From: DASUPK01 sp963831605
GTDB taxonomy: Bacteria > Actinomycetota > Thermoleophilia > Solirubrobacterales > 70-9
DNA: 64,000 nt
Reading direction: 5' to 3'
Assembly (NCBI GenBank): GCA_963831605.1
Contig: CAWHQR010000005.1
Location: forward strand, 62,001 to 126,000
Within the stretch, counting starts at the first letter, position 1, and each line of letters opens with the position of its first letter. The notes under the pieces are model-generated. The model was not told where the DNA came from. It was given only the letters and a program-made list of their open reading frames with translations, and did no database searches. This document shows, one piece after another, positions 49,312-57,922 of this stretch. Both the position numbers and the translations under genes were made by a program.

Positions 49312-49409
49312 CACGGCTTCGCCATCAGGTCGGGGCCACGAGCGGCCGCCCCACATGAGTCGCTACGGGCTTCGCCCTCCGCTCCGAGGTGGAGCGGCCT
49401 GGTGGCCCC
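49312..49409 (-). repeat. 3'-end repeat element, copy B
   Basis: Reverse complement of copy A (41178-41270). Read on the minus strand it starts directly after the stop of the Cys-rich gene at 49410. It also fills almost all the space to the stop of the plus-strand SGNH gene, so it could terminate both. Confidence 0.75.
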
Positions 49410-49805
49410 TCAGTCGTTCTGGGTGTAGCGGCTCTTCACGCGCTTGGACGCGTTCGAGACCTTGTGGCACTTCGCGGTGGCGTTGTACTGGACGTTCGGC
49501 ACGCCGGTCCGCTTGCCGTCCTTGCACTTGAAGCCGAGCAGCGTCGACGCACACGTCCCGGCCGGGCCGCCGCTCTGGTGGCGGCACTGGTGGTAGGCGG
49601 TGATCACCTTCTCGCCCTTGGTGCAGCCGACGCCCTGGACCTTCAGCGAGGTGACGTAGGAGGCCCCGAGGTTCTGCTGCTTCCCGTCGATGTTGCAGGG
49701 CGAGAAGCCGGCGGTGTGCGCGATCGGGGCGGCGCTGCCGCTCGAGATCAGCAGAGCGGTGAGCATGCCCGCGAGCGCGAGCGTCCCTGTCAGCGACCTC
49801 CTCAA
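49410..49805 (-). CDS. Cys-rich secreted protein, paralogue A
   Basis: 131 residues from TTG 49805, chosen because TAGGAT lies 10 nt upstream and the signal peptide (LTGTLALAGMLTALLISSGSA) follows at once; a longer open frame reaches 49865. The mature domain has six Cys (SPCNIDG, GVGCTKG, YHQCRHQ, GTCAST, FKCKDG, AKCHKV) and ends SRYTQND. It shares LGASYVTS, YNATA.C and YTQN with the divergent neighbour at 49882. Probably a small disulphide-stabilised extracellular domain; function unknown. Confidence 0.72.
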   Translation of the reverse strand: MRRSLTGTLALAGMLTALLISSGSAAPIAHTAGFSPCNIDGKQQNLGASYVTSLKVQGVGCTKGEKVITAYHQCRHQSGGPAGTCASTLLGFKCKDGKRTGVPNVQYNATAKCHKVSNASKRVKSRYTQND

Positions 49806-49815
49806 GGTGCGCGCG

Positions 49816-49872
49816 ATCCTACCGCGGCGACCCGCGGGGCGGACGCTCGGTGGCCGTGACCGCAACTAGACT
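49816..49872. promoter_or_regulatory. Back-to-back leaderless-type promoters of the two Cys-rich genes
   Basis: TAGGAT on the minus strand (49821-49816) lies 10 nt before TTG 49805. TAGACT on the plus strand (49867-49872) lies 9 nt before TTG 49882. Both transcripts would begin at or next to TTG codons. Confidence 0.45.
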
Positions 49873-49881
49873 GGCGCGACC

Positions 49882-50265
49882 TTGAAACGGCTCGCGCTCC
49901 TCATCCTCCTCGGCACCGCGGTGCTCGCCGGCTGCGGCGGCGGCTCGTCCGACAGCAGCAGCACGACCGCGGCCGCCCTGAGTTCCTGCGACATCAACGG
50001 CCGCCAGCAGGACCTCGGGGCCTCCTACGTCACCTCGATCCAGGTGGCGGGGGTGAGCTGCGGGCAGGCCGAGAAGGTCGTGGTCGCCTACCACCACTGC
50101 CGCCTGCAGAACGGCGGCGCCGGCGGCACCTGCAAGACGGCCGTGATGGGCTTCGACTGCACCGAGGGGGCGCGCCAGTCCGTGCCCGGTGTCCAGTACA
50201 ACGCCACGGCCGATTGCCGCAAGGGCGACGTGGAGATCAAGAGCACCTACACGCAGAATTTCTAG
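49882..50265 (+). CDS. Cys-rich lipoprotein, paralogue B
   Basis: 127 residues from TTG 49882. Lipoprotein signal LALLILLGTAVLAGCGGGSS with lipobox Cys, Ser/Thr linker, then the domain SCDINGRQQDLGASYVTSIQ with six Cys and end KSTYTQNF. Same Cys spacing as paralogue A, which lacks the lipobox, so one version is membrane-anchored and the other is released. Confidence 0.75.
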   Translation: MKRLALLILLGTAVLAGCGGGSSDSSSTTAAALSSCDINGRQQDLGASYVTSIQVAGVSCGQAEKVVVAYHHCRLQNGGAGGTCKTAVMGFDCTEGARQSVPGVQYNATADCRKGDVEIKSTYTQNF

Positions 50266-50280
50266 GCTGAGACGACGAGG

Positions 50281-51081
50281 GTGAAGACGAAGGCGGGATT
50301 CCTGGCTCTTGGCCTACTCGTGGTCGGCCTATGGCAGGCGAGCGCTGCATCGGCGGTCGGCGAACCCGCATTCGGCTGCGGGCACGTGCACACCGGGCAG
50401 GCGCAGCGGAACCCGTACGGCACCGGCCACGGGCCACCTCCGATCGCGATCGGCGACTCGACCATGCTGCTGCCGATCCCGGATCTGACCCGAGTCGGGT
50501 TCGACGTCAACGCTCTGGGCTGCCGCGGGTTCAAGCAGAGCATCTGGGTAGCCCGGGACCTGCGGAACCGGGGCAAGCTGCCGAAGCTGATCCTGATGAA
50601 CGCCTACGGCAACGGGGGGGTCAACGACGACCTGATCAAGTTCGCGCTGAAGGTGATCGGGCCGAAGCGGAAACTGGTCCTGGTAACCGCCTACGACGCC
50701 GACACCGGGCATCCGCCTGCCCCCGACACCGATGTGCTCGTCAAGGCGGCGAAGGACCATCCCGACCAGGTGAAGCTGCTCGATTGGGTCCACCACTCCC
50801 TGCCCCACCACCGGGCCGATCCCGCGCCGGGCGCCTGGTTTCTGCCGGACCTGTTCCACCCCAACTTCGCCGGAGCCCACGCCTACGGACGCTTCCTCGC
50901 ACAGGTGCTTCCGGGCGGACTGGCCGCGGCAGAGCCGAAGCCGTCGTCCAGCGGCGAAAGCGGAAATGACGATGGCGGCGTGCCCTGGTGGCCCTTCGCC
51001 GTGGGAGGCGTCATCCTCATCGGTGGCCTGGTGCTCCTGATTCGGCGGCGCTCCTCCCAGAACTCTTCGCCCGTCTCGTAG
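50281..51081 (+). CDS. SGNH-like protein 4 with C-terminal membrane anchor
   Basis: 266 residues from GTG 50281. Signal peptide, SGNH domain with IAIGDSTMLLPIP and WFLPDLFHPNFAGAHAY, then a Ser/Gly linker and one TM helix (WWPFAVGGVILIGGLVLLI) with a basic end, so the domain is held at the outer face of the membrane. Close paralogue of SGNH 1 (same NAYGNGGVN, AYDADTGHPPAP and DWV.HSL.HH segments). TAGGCT lies 12 nt upstream. Confidence 0.8.
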   Translation: MKTKAGFLALGLLVVGLWQASAASAVGEPAFGCGHVHTGQAQRNPYGTGHGPPPIAIGDSTMLLPIPDLTRVGFDVNALGCRGFKQSIWVARDLRNRGKLPKLILMNAYGNGGVNDDLIKFALKVIGPKRKLVLVTAYDADTGHPPAPDTDVLVKAAKDHPDQVKLLDWVHHSLPHHRADPAPGAWFLPDLFHPNFAGAHAYGRFLAQVLPGGLAAAEPKPSSSGESGNDDGGVPWWPFAVGGVILIGGLVLLIRRRSSQNSSPVS

Positions 51082-51146
51082 ACTTCGGGCGGAGAGTCCC
51101 CGGGCTGGAGTCCGTGGAGGAGCGAGCAGACAAGGAGTTGGTCAAG

Positions 51147-52514
51147 TTGAGCATGTACGCGGTCGTGAACCCAGCCACCGGCGAGCAGCTTGAGGAGTAT
51201 CCAGAGATCTCAGACGGCGATCTCGATGCCGCTATCGCCAGGTCTTGGGAGGCGCGTGAAGCGCTCAGTTCGCTCTCCGTGGCCGAGCGCGCCGAGAAGA
51301 TCAAGCGCGTCGGCGAGCTTCACCTCGAGCGACGTGAGGCGCTTGCCGCAATCGCGGTGAAGGAGATGGGGAAGCCCATGGAGCAGGCCCTCGGCGAGGT
51401 CGACTTCTGCGGCGATATCTACTCCTACTACGCCGATCGTGCCGAGGACTTCCTCAAGGACGAGCCGATCGAGTTGCTTGCGGGCGAGGGCACGGCCGTG
51501 ATCCGCCGCTCGGCGACGGGGCCGCTGCTCGGAATCATGCCCTGGAACTTCCCGTACTACCAAGTGGCCCGCTTCGCGGGACCGAACCTGATCGTCGGCA
51601 ACCCGATCCTGCTCAAGCCGGCGCCCCAGTGCCCGGAGTCGGCCGAGGCGATCCAGGAGATGTACGACGAGATCGGCCTTCCGGAGGGCGCCTTCCAGAC
51701 GATCTTCGCGACCCACGAGCAGATCGCCGAGAAGGTGATCCCCGACCCGCGGGTACGGGGCGTCTCGGTCACCGGTTCCGAGCGAGCGGGCGCCGCGGTC
51801 GCCGAGGTCGCCGGGCGGAACCTCAAGAAGGTGGTCCTCGAGATGGGAGGCTCCGACCCGTTCATCGTGCTCGCGACCCAGAATCTCGACGAGGTCGTCG
51901 ACGCCGCGGTGGAAGCGCGCCTCGACAACACCGGCCAGTCGTGCAACGCCGCGAAGCGCTTCATCGTCGTGGACGAGCTCTATGACGACTTCCTTTCGAA
52001 GCTGACGGAGAAGATGAAGGAGGTGGAGCCCGGGGATCCGGTCGAGGACTCGGCGATGGGGCCACTCTCGTCCTCGACGGCGGCAGAACGCCTTCAGGAC
52101 CAGATCGACCGCGCGAAGGCCCAGGGCGCTCAGGCCGTTCTCGATGGCGACCGGAAGGACAACTTCTTCGGTCCGACGATCCTCACCGGCATCAATCCCG
52201 AGAGCGACGCCTACCGGGAGGAGTTCTTCGGGCCGGTCGCGAGCGTTTACCGGGTTTCGTCCGAGGAGGAGGCGGTCCGGGTTGCGAACGACACACCATT
52301 CGGCCTCGGCTCCTACGTCTTCACGACCGACCCCGAGCAGGGCGACCGCGTCGCCAACGACATCGACGCCGGCATGGTCTTCGTGAACGGCGTCCTTGCT
52401 GACGGCGCCGAGTTGCCGTTCGGGGGTGTCAAGCGTTCCGGCTTCGGGCGCGAGCTCGGCCCGTACGGGATGGACGAGTTCGTCAACAAGAAGTTGATCC
52501 GCGTCCTGAAGTAG
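51147..52514 (+). CDS. gabD: Succinate-semialdehyde dehydrogenase (NAD(P)+ dependent)
   Basis: 455 residues from TTG 51147, which has AAGGAG 9 nt upstream; ATG 51153 is the alternative. Aldehyde dehydrogenase motifs: MPWNFPYYQVARF, SVTGSERAG, catalytic Glu in VLEMGGSDPFIV, catalytic Cys in NTGQSCNAAKRF, and EEFFGPVASVYRV. Closest to SSADH of the GabD/YneI kind, oxidising succinate semialdehyde to succinate. The stop is 5 bp from the convergent alanine-dehydrogenase stop, next to the aminotransferase operon that could supply its substrate. Confidence 0.88.
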   Translation: MSMYAVVNPATGEQLEEYPEISDGDLDAAIARSWEAREALSSLSVAERAEKIKRVGELHLERREALAAIAVKEMGKPMEQALGEVDFCGDIYSYYADRAEDFLKDEPIELLAGEGTAVIRRSATGPLLGIMPWNFPYYQVARFAGPNLIVGNPILLKPAPQCPESAEAIQEMYDEIGLPEGAFQTIFATHEQIAEKVIPDPRVRGVSVTGSERAGAAVAEVAGRNLKKVVLEMGGSDPFIVLATQNLDEVVDAAVEARLDNTGQSCNAAKRFIVVDELYDDFLSKLTEKMKEVEPGDPVEDSAMGPLSSSTAAERLQDQIDRAKAQGAQAVLDGDRKDNFFGPTILTGINPESDAYREEFFGPVASVYRVSSEEEAVRVANDTPFGLGSYVFTTDPEQGDRVANDIDAGMVFVNGVLADGAELPFGGVKRSGFGRELGPYGMDEFVNKKLIRVLK

Positions 52515-52519
52515 CGCGC

Positions 52520-53716
52520 TCAGACTTTCTGTTTGCTGCCGAGCACGTCCTCGACCGGCGTGTGGTCAACCCCGACGGCTTCCGCTACGGCGGGATGAGT
52601 GACCCTACCGCCGGCGACATTGATCCCCAACCTGAGGCCGGGATCTCGGCGGGCTGCTTCCGCGACGCCGTGGTCCGCAAGGGCCAGGACATACGGAAGC
52701 GTTGCGTTGGTGAGTGCATAGGTCGAAGTGATCGGCACTGCGCCGGGCATATTGGCGACGCAGTAGTGAGTGATCCCGTCGACCTCGAAGACAGGATCGC
52801 GATGGGTGGTCGGGTGTGAGGTCTCGAAGCAGCCGCCCTGGTCGATCGCGACGTCGACCAGCACGGCGTTCTTCTTCATCAGCTTGAGCTGCTCCTTGCG
52901 GACGACGTAGGGAGCCTTCGCCCCATGAACGAGGACCGCCCCGATCACCAGGTCCGCCCGCGGCAGCATCTCCTCGATCGCGAGGGTCGAGGAGAAGACC
53001 GTCGAGGCGCGTCCCCCGAAGGCGACGTCGAGCTCGCGGAGCTTGTCGATCGAGACGTCGTAGACGAAGACGTCGGCCTCCATTCCGATCGCGATGAAGG
53101 CGGCGTGCATGCCGACGGCGCCGCCGCCGATCACCATCACGTTCGCCGGCGCGACGCCCGGGACCCCTCCGAGCAGGATCCCCCGGCCGCCCAGCGGCTT
53201 CTCGAGGAAGAAGGCGCCCGCCTGGGTGGCGATCTTGCCCGCGACCTCGCTCATCGGCGCCAGCAGCGGCAGGCGGCCCTGGGAGTCCTCAACGGTCTCG
53301 TAGGCGACGCAGGTCGCACCGCTCTCCTGAAGCCCCTTGGTGAGCTCCGGGTCCGGCGCGAGGTGCAGGTAGGTGAAGAGGGTGTGCTCGGGCCGGAGCA
53401 TGTTGACCTCCTCGGGCTGCGGCTCCTTGACCCCGAGGACCATCTCGGCCTGCTCGAAGACGGCATCGGCGTCGGGGAGGATCGTCACGCCCTGGGCGAT
53501 GTACGCCTCGTCCGTGATCGCGCTTCCCTCCCCCGCCCCGGCCTGCAGCAGTACCTCGTGCCCGTGCTCGCGGAGCTCACGCGCGCCCGCGGGCGTCAGC
53601 GCGACGCGGTACTCGTCGTCCTTGATCTCGGTGGGGACGCCGACCTTCGATGACCCGGTCTTCGTGGAGAGGGTGGCCGCCTTCTCGAGCGGGGCGGTGG
53701 AGACGTCAAAACGCAC
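52520..53716 (-). CDS. ald: Alanine dehydrogenase, in frame with an upstream saccharopine-dehydrogenase-like part
   Basis: NAD-dependent conversion of L-alanine to pyruvate and ammonia. Core ~376 residues: KVGVPTEIKDDEYRVALTPAG, GYETVED-type segment (AYETVEDSQGRLPLLAPMSE), Rossmann motif VIGGGAVGMHAAF, and VANMPGAVPITSTYALTNAT, all diagnostic of Ald. The usual start Met before KVGVPTE is absent; the codon is TCG, and the frame runs on upstream into the saccharopine-dehydrogenase-like protein with no stop. GTG 53716 is the nearest possible start. So it is either a natural fusion or a coupled gene with an unusual start. Confidence 0.88.
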   Translation of the reverse strand: MRFDVSTAPLEKAATLSTKTGSSKVGVPTEIKDDEYRVALTPAGARELREHGHEVLLQAGAGEGSAITDEAYIAQGVTILPDADAVFEQAEMVLGVKEPQPEEVNMLRPEHTLFTYLHLAPDPELTKGLQESGATCVAYETVEDSQGRLPLLAPMSEVAGKIATQAGAFFLEKPLGGRGILLGGVPGVAPANVMVIGGGAVGMHAAFIAIGMEADVFVYDVSIDKLRELDVAFGGRASTVFSSTLAIEEMLPRADLVIGAVLVHGAKAPYVVRKEQLKLMKKNAVLVDVAIDQGGCFETSHPTTHRDPVFEVDGITHYCVANMPGAVPITSTYALTNATLPYVLALADHGVAEAARRDPGLRLGINVAGGRVTHPAVAEAVGVDHTPVEDVLGSKQKV

Positions 53717-54767
53717 GCCCCGGGCCTCGAGCTCCCCGAACATCTCGTCCGGGTCGATGCAGCTCTCCGGCGGCAGCGCCCCGCGCTTCGTGATGGCGCC
53801 GCGGGCGAACAGGCGAACCGCGGCGGCGGCGGGGGTGGCCGTGGAGACGATGCCGCCTCCCAGGCCCCACTCCTCGTTGGGCGGCGTCACGCTGCGAGCG
53901 CGGATCACCGTGTCGGGGCCCGTGACCTCGACGATGTGGATCGAGGTGGTGGTGGCTGACGGGGGGCGATGCAGAGCGTGCAACTTCGGCTATCCGCTCC
54001 TCGCTCGCCCCCGCCAGCTCCTTCAGGCTCTCGAGCACCACTGGTGGCAACGAGAGCGCAAAGGTGACGTTCGGCACTCCGAAGCTGCTGCCGAACGTGA
54101 GGACTTCCGAATGAAGGGTGAAGATCGTCTCGGCCTCGCCGATCGGGTCGCCGAAGTCGGCGCGAGGCCCTTCCTGAAGCGGCTTCATCTCCTCGGCGCG
54201 GCCGTTGATCAGCGCCATCGGCGGCATCGTGATCTCGTCGAGCAGGGTCCTCAGGGCGTACGGAAAGCTGAGCTCCCCGGTCGGCTTCAGGTCGCGGCCG
54301 CCTGCGAGCACCGAGATCGAGACGGGCTTGCCGGGCAGCTCCGTCATCGCCCGGGCCGCCAGCAGGTTCGTCTTGCCCGGCGCCGACCCGATGCCCAGCA
54401 GGGCCAGCTTGCCGCGCTGCTCGAACTCGCCGGAGAGCTGGAGCTGCTCCGCGGTCACGTGGTAGAGGCCGCCGAGGTCCATGTAGTGGCAGCCGGCGTC
54501 GAGGCAGGCGCGCATGGCCGCGAGGTTGATCCGGTAGGCCGCCGAGTTGACGAGCACCTCCATTCCCTCGAGCTGCTCCGCGAGACCGGCGGTCGCGTCG
54601 GCCTGGCGGGCCTGCGCCTTGCCGCCCCCGTGCTCCATCGCCACCGCCTCGGCCTTGCGCAGGTCGATATCGAGCAGCCGCATCGCGGTGACCTCCTCGG
54701 ACTCCGCGAGGTCGCGAACGATCGCCGGTGCGATGGTCCCGCCCGCGCCGAGGATCGCCACCCTCAC
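53717..54767 (-). CDS. Saccharopine dehydrogenase-like protein (one apparent frameshift)
   Basis: N-terminal Rossmann MRVAILGAGGTIAPAIVRDL, LLDIDLRKAEAV, then YRINLAAMRACLDAGCHYMD and GSAPGKTNLLAARAM, as in saccharopine dehydrogenase/carboxynorspermidine-synthase-like proteins. The frame breaks at a G6 run (53961-53966); beyond it PPSATTTSIHIVEVTGPDT and CIDPDEMFGELEARGVRF complete the family C-terminus. After correction it reads straight into alanine dehydrogenase, ~748 residues in all. Its ATG overlaps the PucR stop by 4 bp. Substrate unknown; an amino-acid or polyamine imine adduct is likely. Confidence 0.82.
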
Positions 54768-56314
54768 GAGATCAGCTCCCGTGCCCTGAGGGCGAGCCAG
54801 AGCTCGACGCGGTCGTTCGCCCGGCTCAGGTCACGTCCGGTGAGCTCCTCGATGCGCTTGATCCGATAGCGGAGGGTGTGGCGGTGGCAGTAGCAGTCGC
54901 CCGCCGCCCGTTCCCAGTGGCCATTGCGGTCGATGTAGGCCTCGAGCGAGCGAAGCAGCTCACCCGCGTAGCGCTCGTCGGAGTCCTCGATCGGCCCGAG
55001 CACGCTCTCGCAATAGAGGCGCAGCGCCTCTCCGTCCTGGACGGAGAGGAGCAGCGTGAAGGCCCCGAGGTCCCGGTGCGAAGCGACGTCGGGTGCGGCG
55101 CCATTCGCGAACGCAGTCGCCTCCAGCGCGCAGCGCGCCTCGTGGAAGGAGTGCCGAACCCGCTCGGTCGGCAGCAGGCGGCTGGTGGCGGCCCGAGTCG
55201 GGCCGTGGACCTTCTCCAGTGCCAGACGCGCCTGGCTCGCGAGCTCCAGGGGGTCCCCCTTGGTGCCGTCGACGACGGCGCAGAGCAGCTCCCGCCTGCC
55301 GGCCGGATGAGGCGCCACCAGGGCCGCCCGGTTCTGGCTCGACAGGTGATCGGCGAGGGTCGGCTCGGCAGCCGGCGCGTCACCGAGCTCGAAAGCAAGC
55401 ACCACCGCCCGCTCGCCGATCCCGAAGGGCGCGAGCCGGTCACGGATGTCGTCGGGCGCCAGCCGCCCCGAGAGCGTCGCCGCGAGGACCTCACCGGAGA
55501 GGCGGCGCTCGGTCTCCTGCGCAACGCGTTCGCGCATCAGCTCGAGTGCCACGACGATCGCCGCCTGCTGCACACAGAGCCGCTCGAAGTCCCCGAGCTC
55601 GCCGGAGCGCCGCACGACCACGAGCCAGGCCTCCGCCGCGCCGGCACGGGGCGAGACAGGATGCGCGAGTGCGCGGCCCCGGAGGTCGGGCTGGTTGGGC
55701 ACGAACGGCGCGGCCGCGGTGCCACGGGGCACGACCTCGGCGCGAACCGCCTCGAGCAGGTAGTCGGGCAGCCGGCGCCCGCCGCTGGCGAGCACCTCAC
55801 CGCGACCGTCCAGGACGACCGAGCTTCCGCCGATCGCAGCGGCGATCTCCTTCGCGACCTCATCGAGCCCCCCGCCCTGCAGAACCAGCCGCTCCAGGCG
55901 CTCGTTGACCGCGATTCCCCGGGAGAGCACGTCGTACTGCTCGTTGACGAGCCGGCTGAAGGCGGCCTCCGTGATGGCGATGAACGGCGTCTCGTACGGG
56001 ACCTCGAAGATCGGGAATTCGGCGGCCTGCGCCTCGGCGAGTACGGCCTTCGGCACCTTGGCGTGGTCGAATCCGGTGCCGAAGCCGAGGCCCGCCACGC
56101 CCGAGTCGACGAGCAGCCGGATGAACTTTCGCTGCTTCTCCGCGTTCTCGAGCCGGATGCCGGTGGTGAGCAGGAGCTCTCCGCCGGAGAGCCACGGGGT
56201 CGGGTCGAGCAGCTCCGTGATGTGGACCCAGCGGATCTCCCGCTCAGTGGGGGCGTCACCCCCAGCGGCGACCTTGAGGCCGAGCTCGGAGGTGAGGCTC
56301 TCGACGGTGAGCAT
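54764..56314 (-). CDS. PucR-family transcriptional regulator
   Basis: 516 residues: N-terminal PucR sensory domain (LTVESLTSELGLKVAAGGDA, WLSGGELLLTTGIRL), a middle GGDEF-like CdaR region, and a C-terminal HTH (CHRHTLRYRIKRIEELTGRD). Such regulators activate catabolic genes for purines, amino acids or polyamines in response to the substrate. It lies inside the operon, overlapping the aminotransferase stop by one base and the next start by four, so it is made with the enzymes it probably controls. The palindrome at 57800 is a candidate target. Confidence 0.92.
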   Translation of the reverse strand: MLTVESLTSELGLKVAAGGDAPTEREIRWVHITELLDPTPWLSGGELLLTTGIRLENAEKQRKFIRLLVDSGVAGLGFGTGFDHAKVPKAVLAEAQAAEFPIFEVPYETPFIAITEAAFSRLVNEQYDVLSRGIAVNERLERLVLQGGGLDEVAKEIAAAIGGSSVVLDGRGEVLASGGRRLPDYLLEAVRAEVVPRGTAAAPFVPNQPDLRGRALAHPVSPRAGAAEAWLVVVRRSGELGDFERLCVQQAAIVVALELMRERVAQETERRLSGEVLAATLSGRLAPDDIRDRLAPFGIGERAVVLAFELGDAPAAEPTLADHLSSQNRAALVAPHPAGRRELLCAVVDGTKGDPLELASQARLALEKVHGPTRAATSRLLPTERVRHSFHEARCALEATAFANGAAPDVASHRDLGAFTLLLSVQDGEALRLYCESVLGPIEDSDERYAGELLRSLEAYIDRNGHWERAAGDCYCHRHTLRYRIKRIEELTGRDLSRANDRVELWLALRARELIS

Positions 56315-57705
56315 CAGTGTCCTATGCGGCGTGCTGCCTCTTCGAGGACCGGACGCAGGACGTCGACGATCTCCTCGAACTGCTCCGTGTCGGCGATCAG
56401 CGGCGGCGCGAGCTGCACGACCGGGTCTCCTCGGTCATCGGCGCGGCAGATCAGCCCACGCCTGTAGAGCTCGCCGGAGAGGTAGCCGCGGAGCAGCTTC
56501 TCGGACTCCTCGTCCTCCATGTGCTCCTTGGTCTCCTTGTCCTTGACGAGCTCGATCGCCAGGAAGTAGCCATCTCCTCGAATGTCTCCGACGATCGGGA
56601 TGTCGTAGAGGGACTCGAGCGCCGCTCGGAACTCGCCCTCCTTGGCCAGCACATGGCCGCAGAGGTCCTCGCGCTCGAAGACGTCGAGGTTCGCCATCGC
56701 GGTCGCCGCCGCGACCGGGTGCCCGGCGAAGGTCGAGCCGTGGGCGAACGACGCGGTCCCCTCGGCGAAGGGCTCGAACACCGCATCGCTGACGATCATG
56801 CCGCCCATCGGCACGTAGGCCGAGGTCAGTGCCTTCGCGACCGTGACGATGTCGGGCTGGTACCCGTAGCGCTGGCAGCCGAAGTAGTGGCCGAGCCGGC
56901 CCCAGGCACAGATCACCTCATCGGAGATCAGTAGGACGTCATAGCGGTCGCAGATCTCCCGGACTCGCTGGAAGTAGCCCTCCTGCGGAGTGATGCAGCC
57001 GCCTGCGTTCTGCAGCGGCTCGAGGATCACGGCGCCCACCGTCTCCGGCCCCTCGAACAGGATCCGCTCCTCGATCTGATCCGCGGCCCAGAGCGGGTCG
57101 CGGTCCTCGGGCCAGCGGTAGCTGTTGGTGTTGGGCACATGGACGCCACCCGGTGCGAGCGGCTCGAACTGGGTGCGGAGCGCGGGGATCCCGGTGGCGC
57201 TGAGGGCGCCGAGGGTGGTGCCGTGGTAGGCGATCTCGCGAGCGATCAGCTTCGTCTTCTGGGCCTTCCCCTGCGCACGGTGGTAGCTCCGCGCCAGCTT
57301 GATCGCCGACTCGACCGCCTCGGAGCCGCTGTTGGTGAAGAAGACCCGGTTCAGGTCGCCCGGCGTCAGCGTCGAGATCCGCGTTGCCAGCTCGATCGCG
57401 CGGGGGTGGGCGTAGCTCCAGACGGTGATGAAGTCGAGCTCGCGGACCTGGGCCGCCATCGCGTCGCCGAGCTCGCTGCGGCCGTGACCGGAGTTGACGC
57501 AGAAGAGGGCCGAGAGGCCGTCGAGATAGCGGTTGCCGTGGTCGTCCCAGACGTAGCACCCGTCACCGCGGACGATGATCGGGACCTCATGGTCCGGGCC
57601 GAACGACCCCATCTGGGTGAAGTGCATCCAGAGGTGGCGTTGTGCCTGCTCCTGGAGCGCATTTGCCTCAGTTTTGGCGGTCTGCGTGGCGCTGCTTGCT
57701 GCCAT
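56314..57705 (-). CDS. Class III (omega) aminotransferase, probable polyamine:pyruvate type
   Basis: 463-residue PLP enzyme. SGLSALFCVNSGHGR-like N-part (YLDGLSALFCVNSGHGRSEL), PLP phosphate site TNSGSEAVESAIKLAR, AYHGTTLGALS, Asp in LLISDEVICAWGRLG, Lys in VTVAKALTSAYVPMGG. Relatives use putrescine, beta-alanine or GABA with pyruvate as acceptor. Alanine dehydrogenase in the same operon would recycle the alanine, and SSADH next door would oxidise the semialdehyde. ATG 57705 has GGAGGAGAGGG directly upstream. Confidence 0.88.
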   Translation of the reverse strand: MAASSATQTAKTEANALQEQAQRHLWMHFTQMGSFGPDHEVPIIVRGDGCYVWDDHGNRYLDGLSALFCVNSGHGRSELGDAMAAQVRELDFITVWSYAHPRAIELATRISTLTPGDLNRVFFTNSGSEAVESAIKLARSYHRAQGKAQKTKLIAREIAYHGTTLGALSATGIPALRTQFEPLAPGGVHVPNTNSYRWPEDRDPLWAADQIEERILFEGPETVGAVILEPLQNAGGCITPQEGYFQRVREICDRYDVLLISDEVICAWGRLGHYFGCQRYGYQPDIVTVAKALTSAYVPMGGMIVSDAVFEPFAEGTASFAHGSTFAGHPVAAATAMANLDVFEREDLCGHVLAKEGEFRAALESLYDIPIVGDIRGDGYFLAIELVKDKETKEHMEDEESEKLLRGYLSGELYRRGLICRADDRGDPVVQLAPPLIADTEQFEEIVDVLRPVLEEAARRIGH

Positions 57706-57799
57706 CCCTCTCCTCCAGTCTCTCTAGCCTCACCGTACAACGCTACCCCCAGTCGGTCGGCCCTACAAGCGGAGATGTGTGAAATCAGCTTTAAACGAC

Positions 57800-57816
57800 T
57801 TGTACACGCTGTACAA
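57800..57816. promoter_or_regulatory. Palindromic operator between aminotransferase operon and permease
   Basis: TTGTACA-CGC-TGTACAA is a perfect 7-bp inverted repeat. A related half site CCGTACAACG lies at 57734-57743, near the aminotransferase start. The 217-bp gap contains both divergent promoters and no gene. Candidate binding site for the PucR protein or another dimeric regulator. Confidence 0.6.
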
Positions 57817-57922
57817 CGGTGGTATCTACTTTTAGGGCTTTCGCCCCTTGCGACGATTCGTCGAGGTTCCTAGGGTCAGGCGTCCAGTAGGCCAAAAGCG
57901 GCCTTCACGGGAAGGAGACAAA

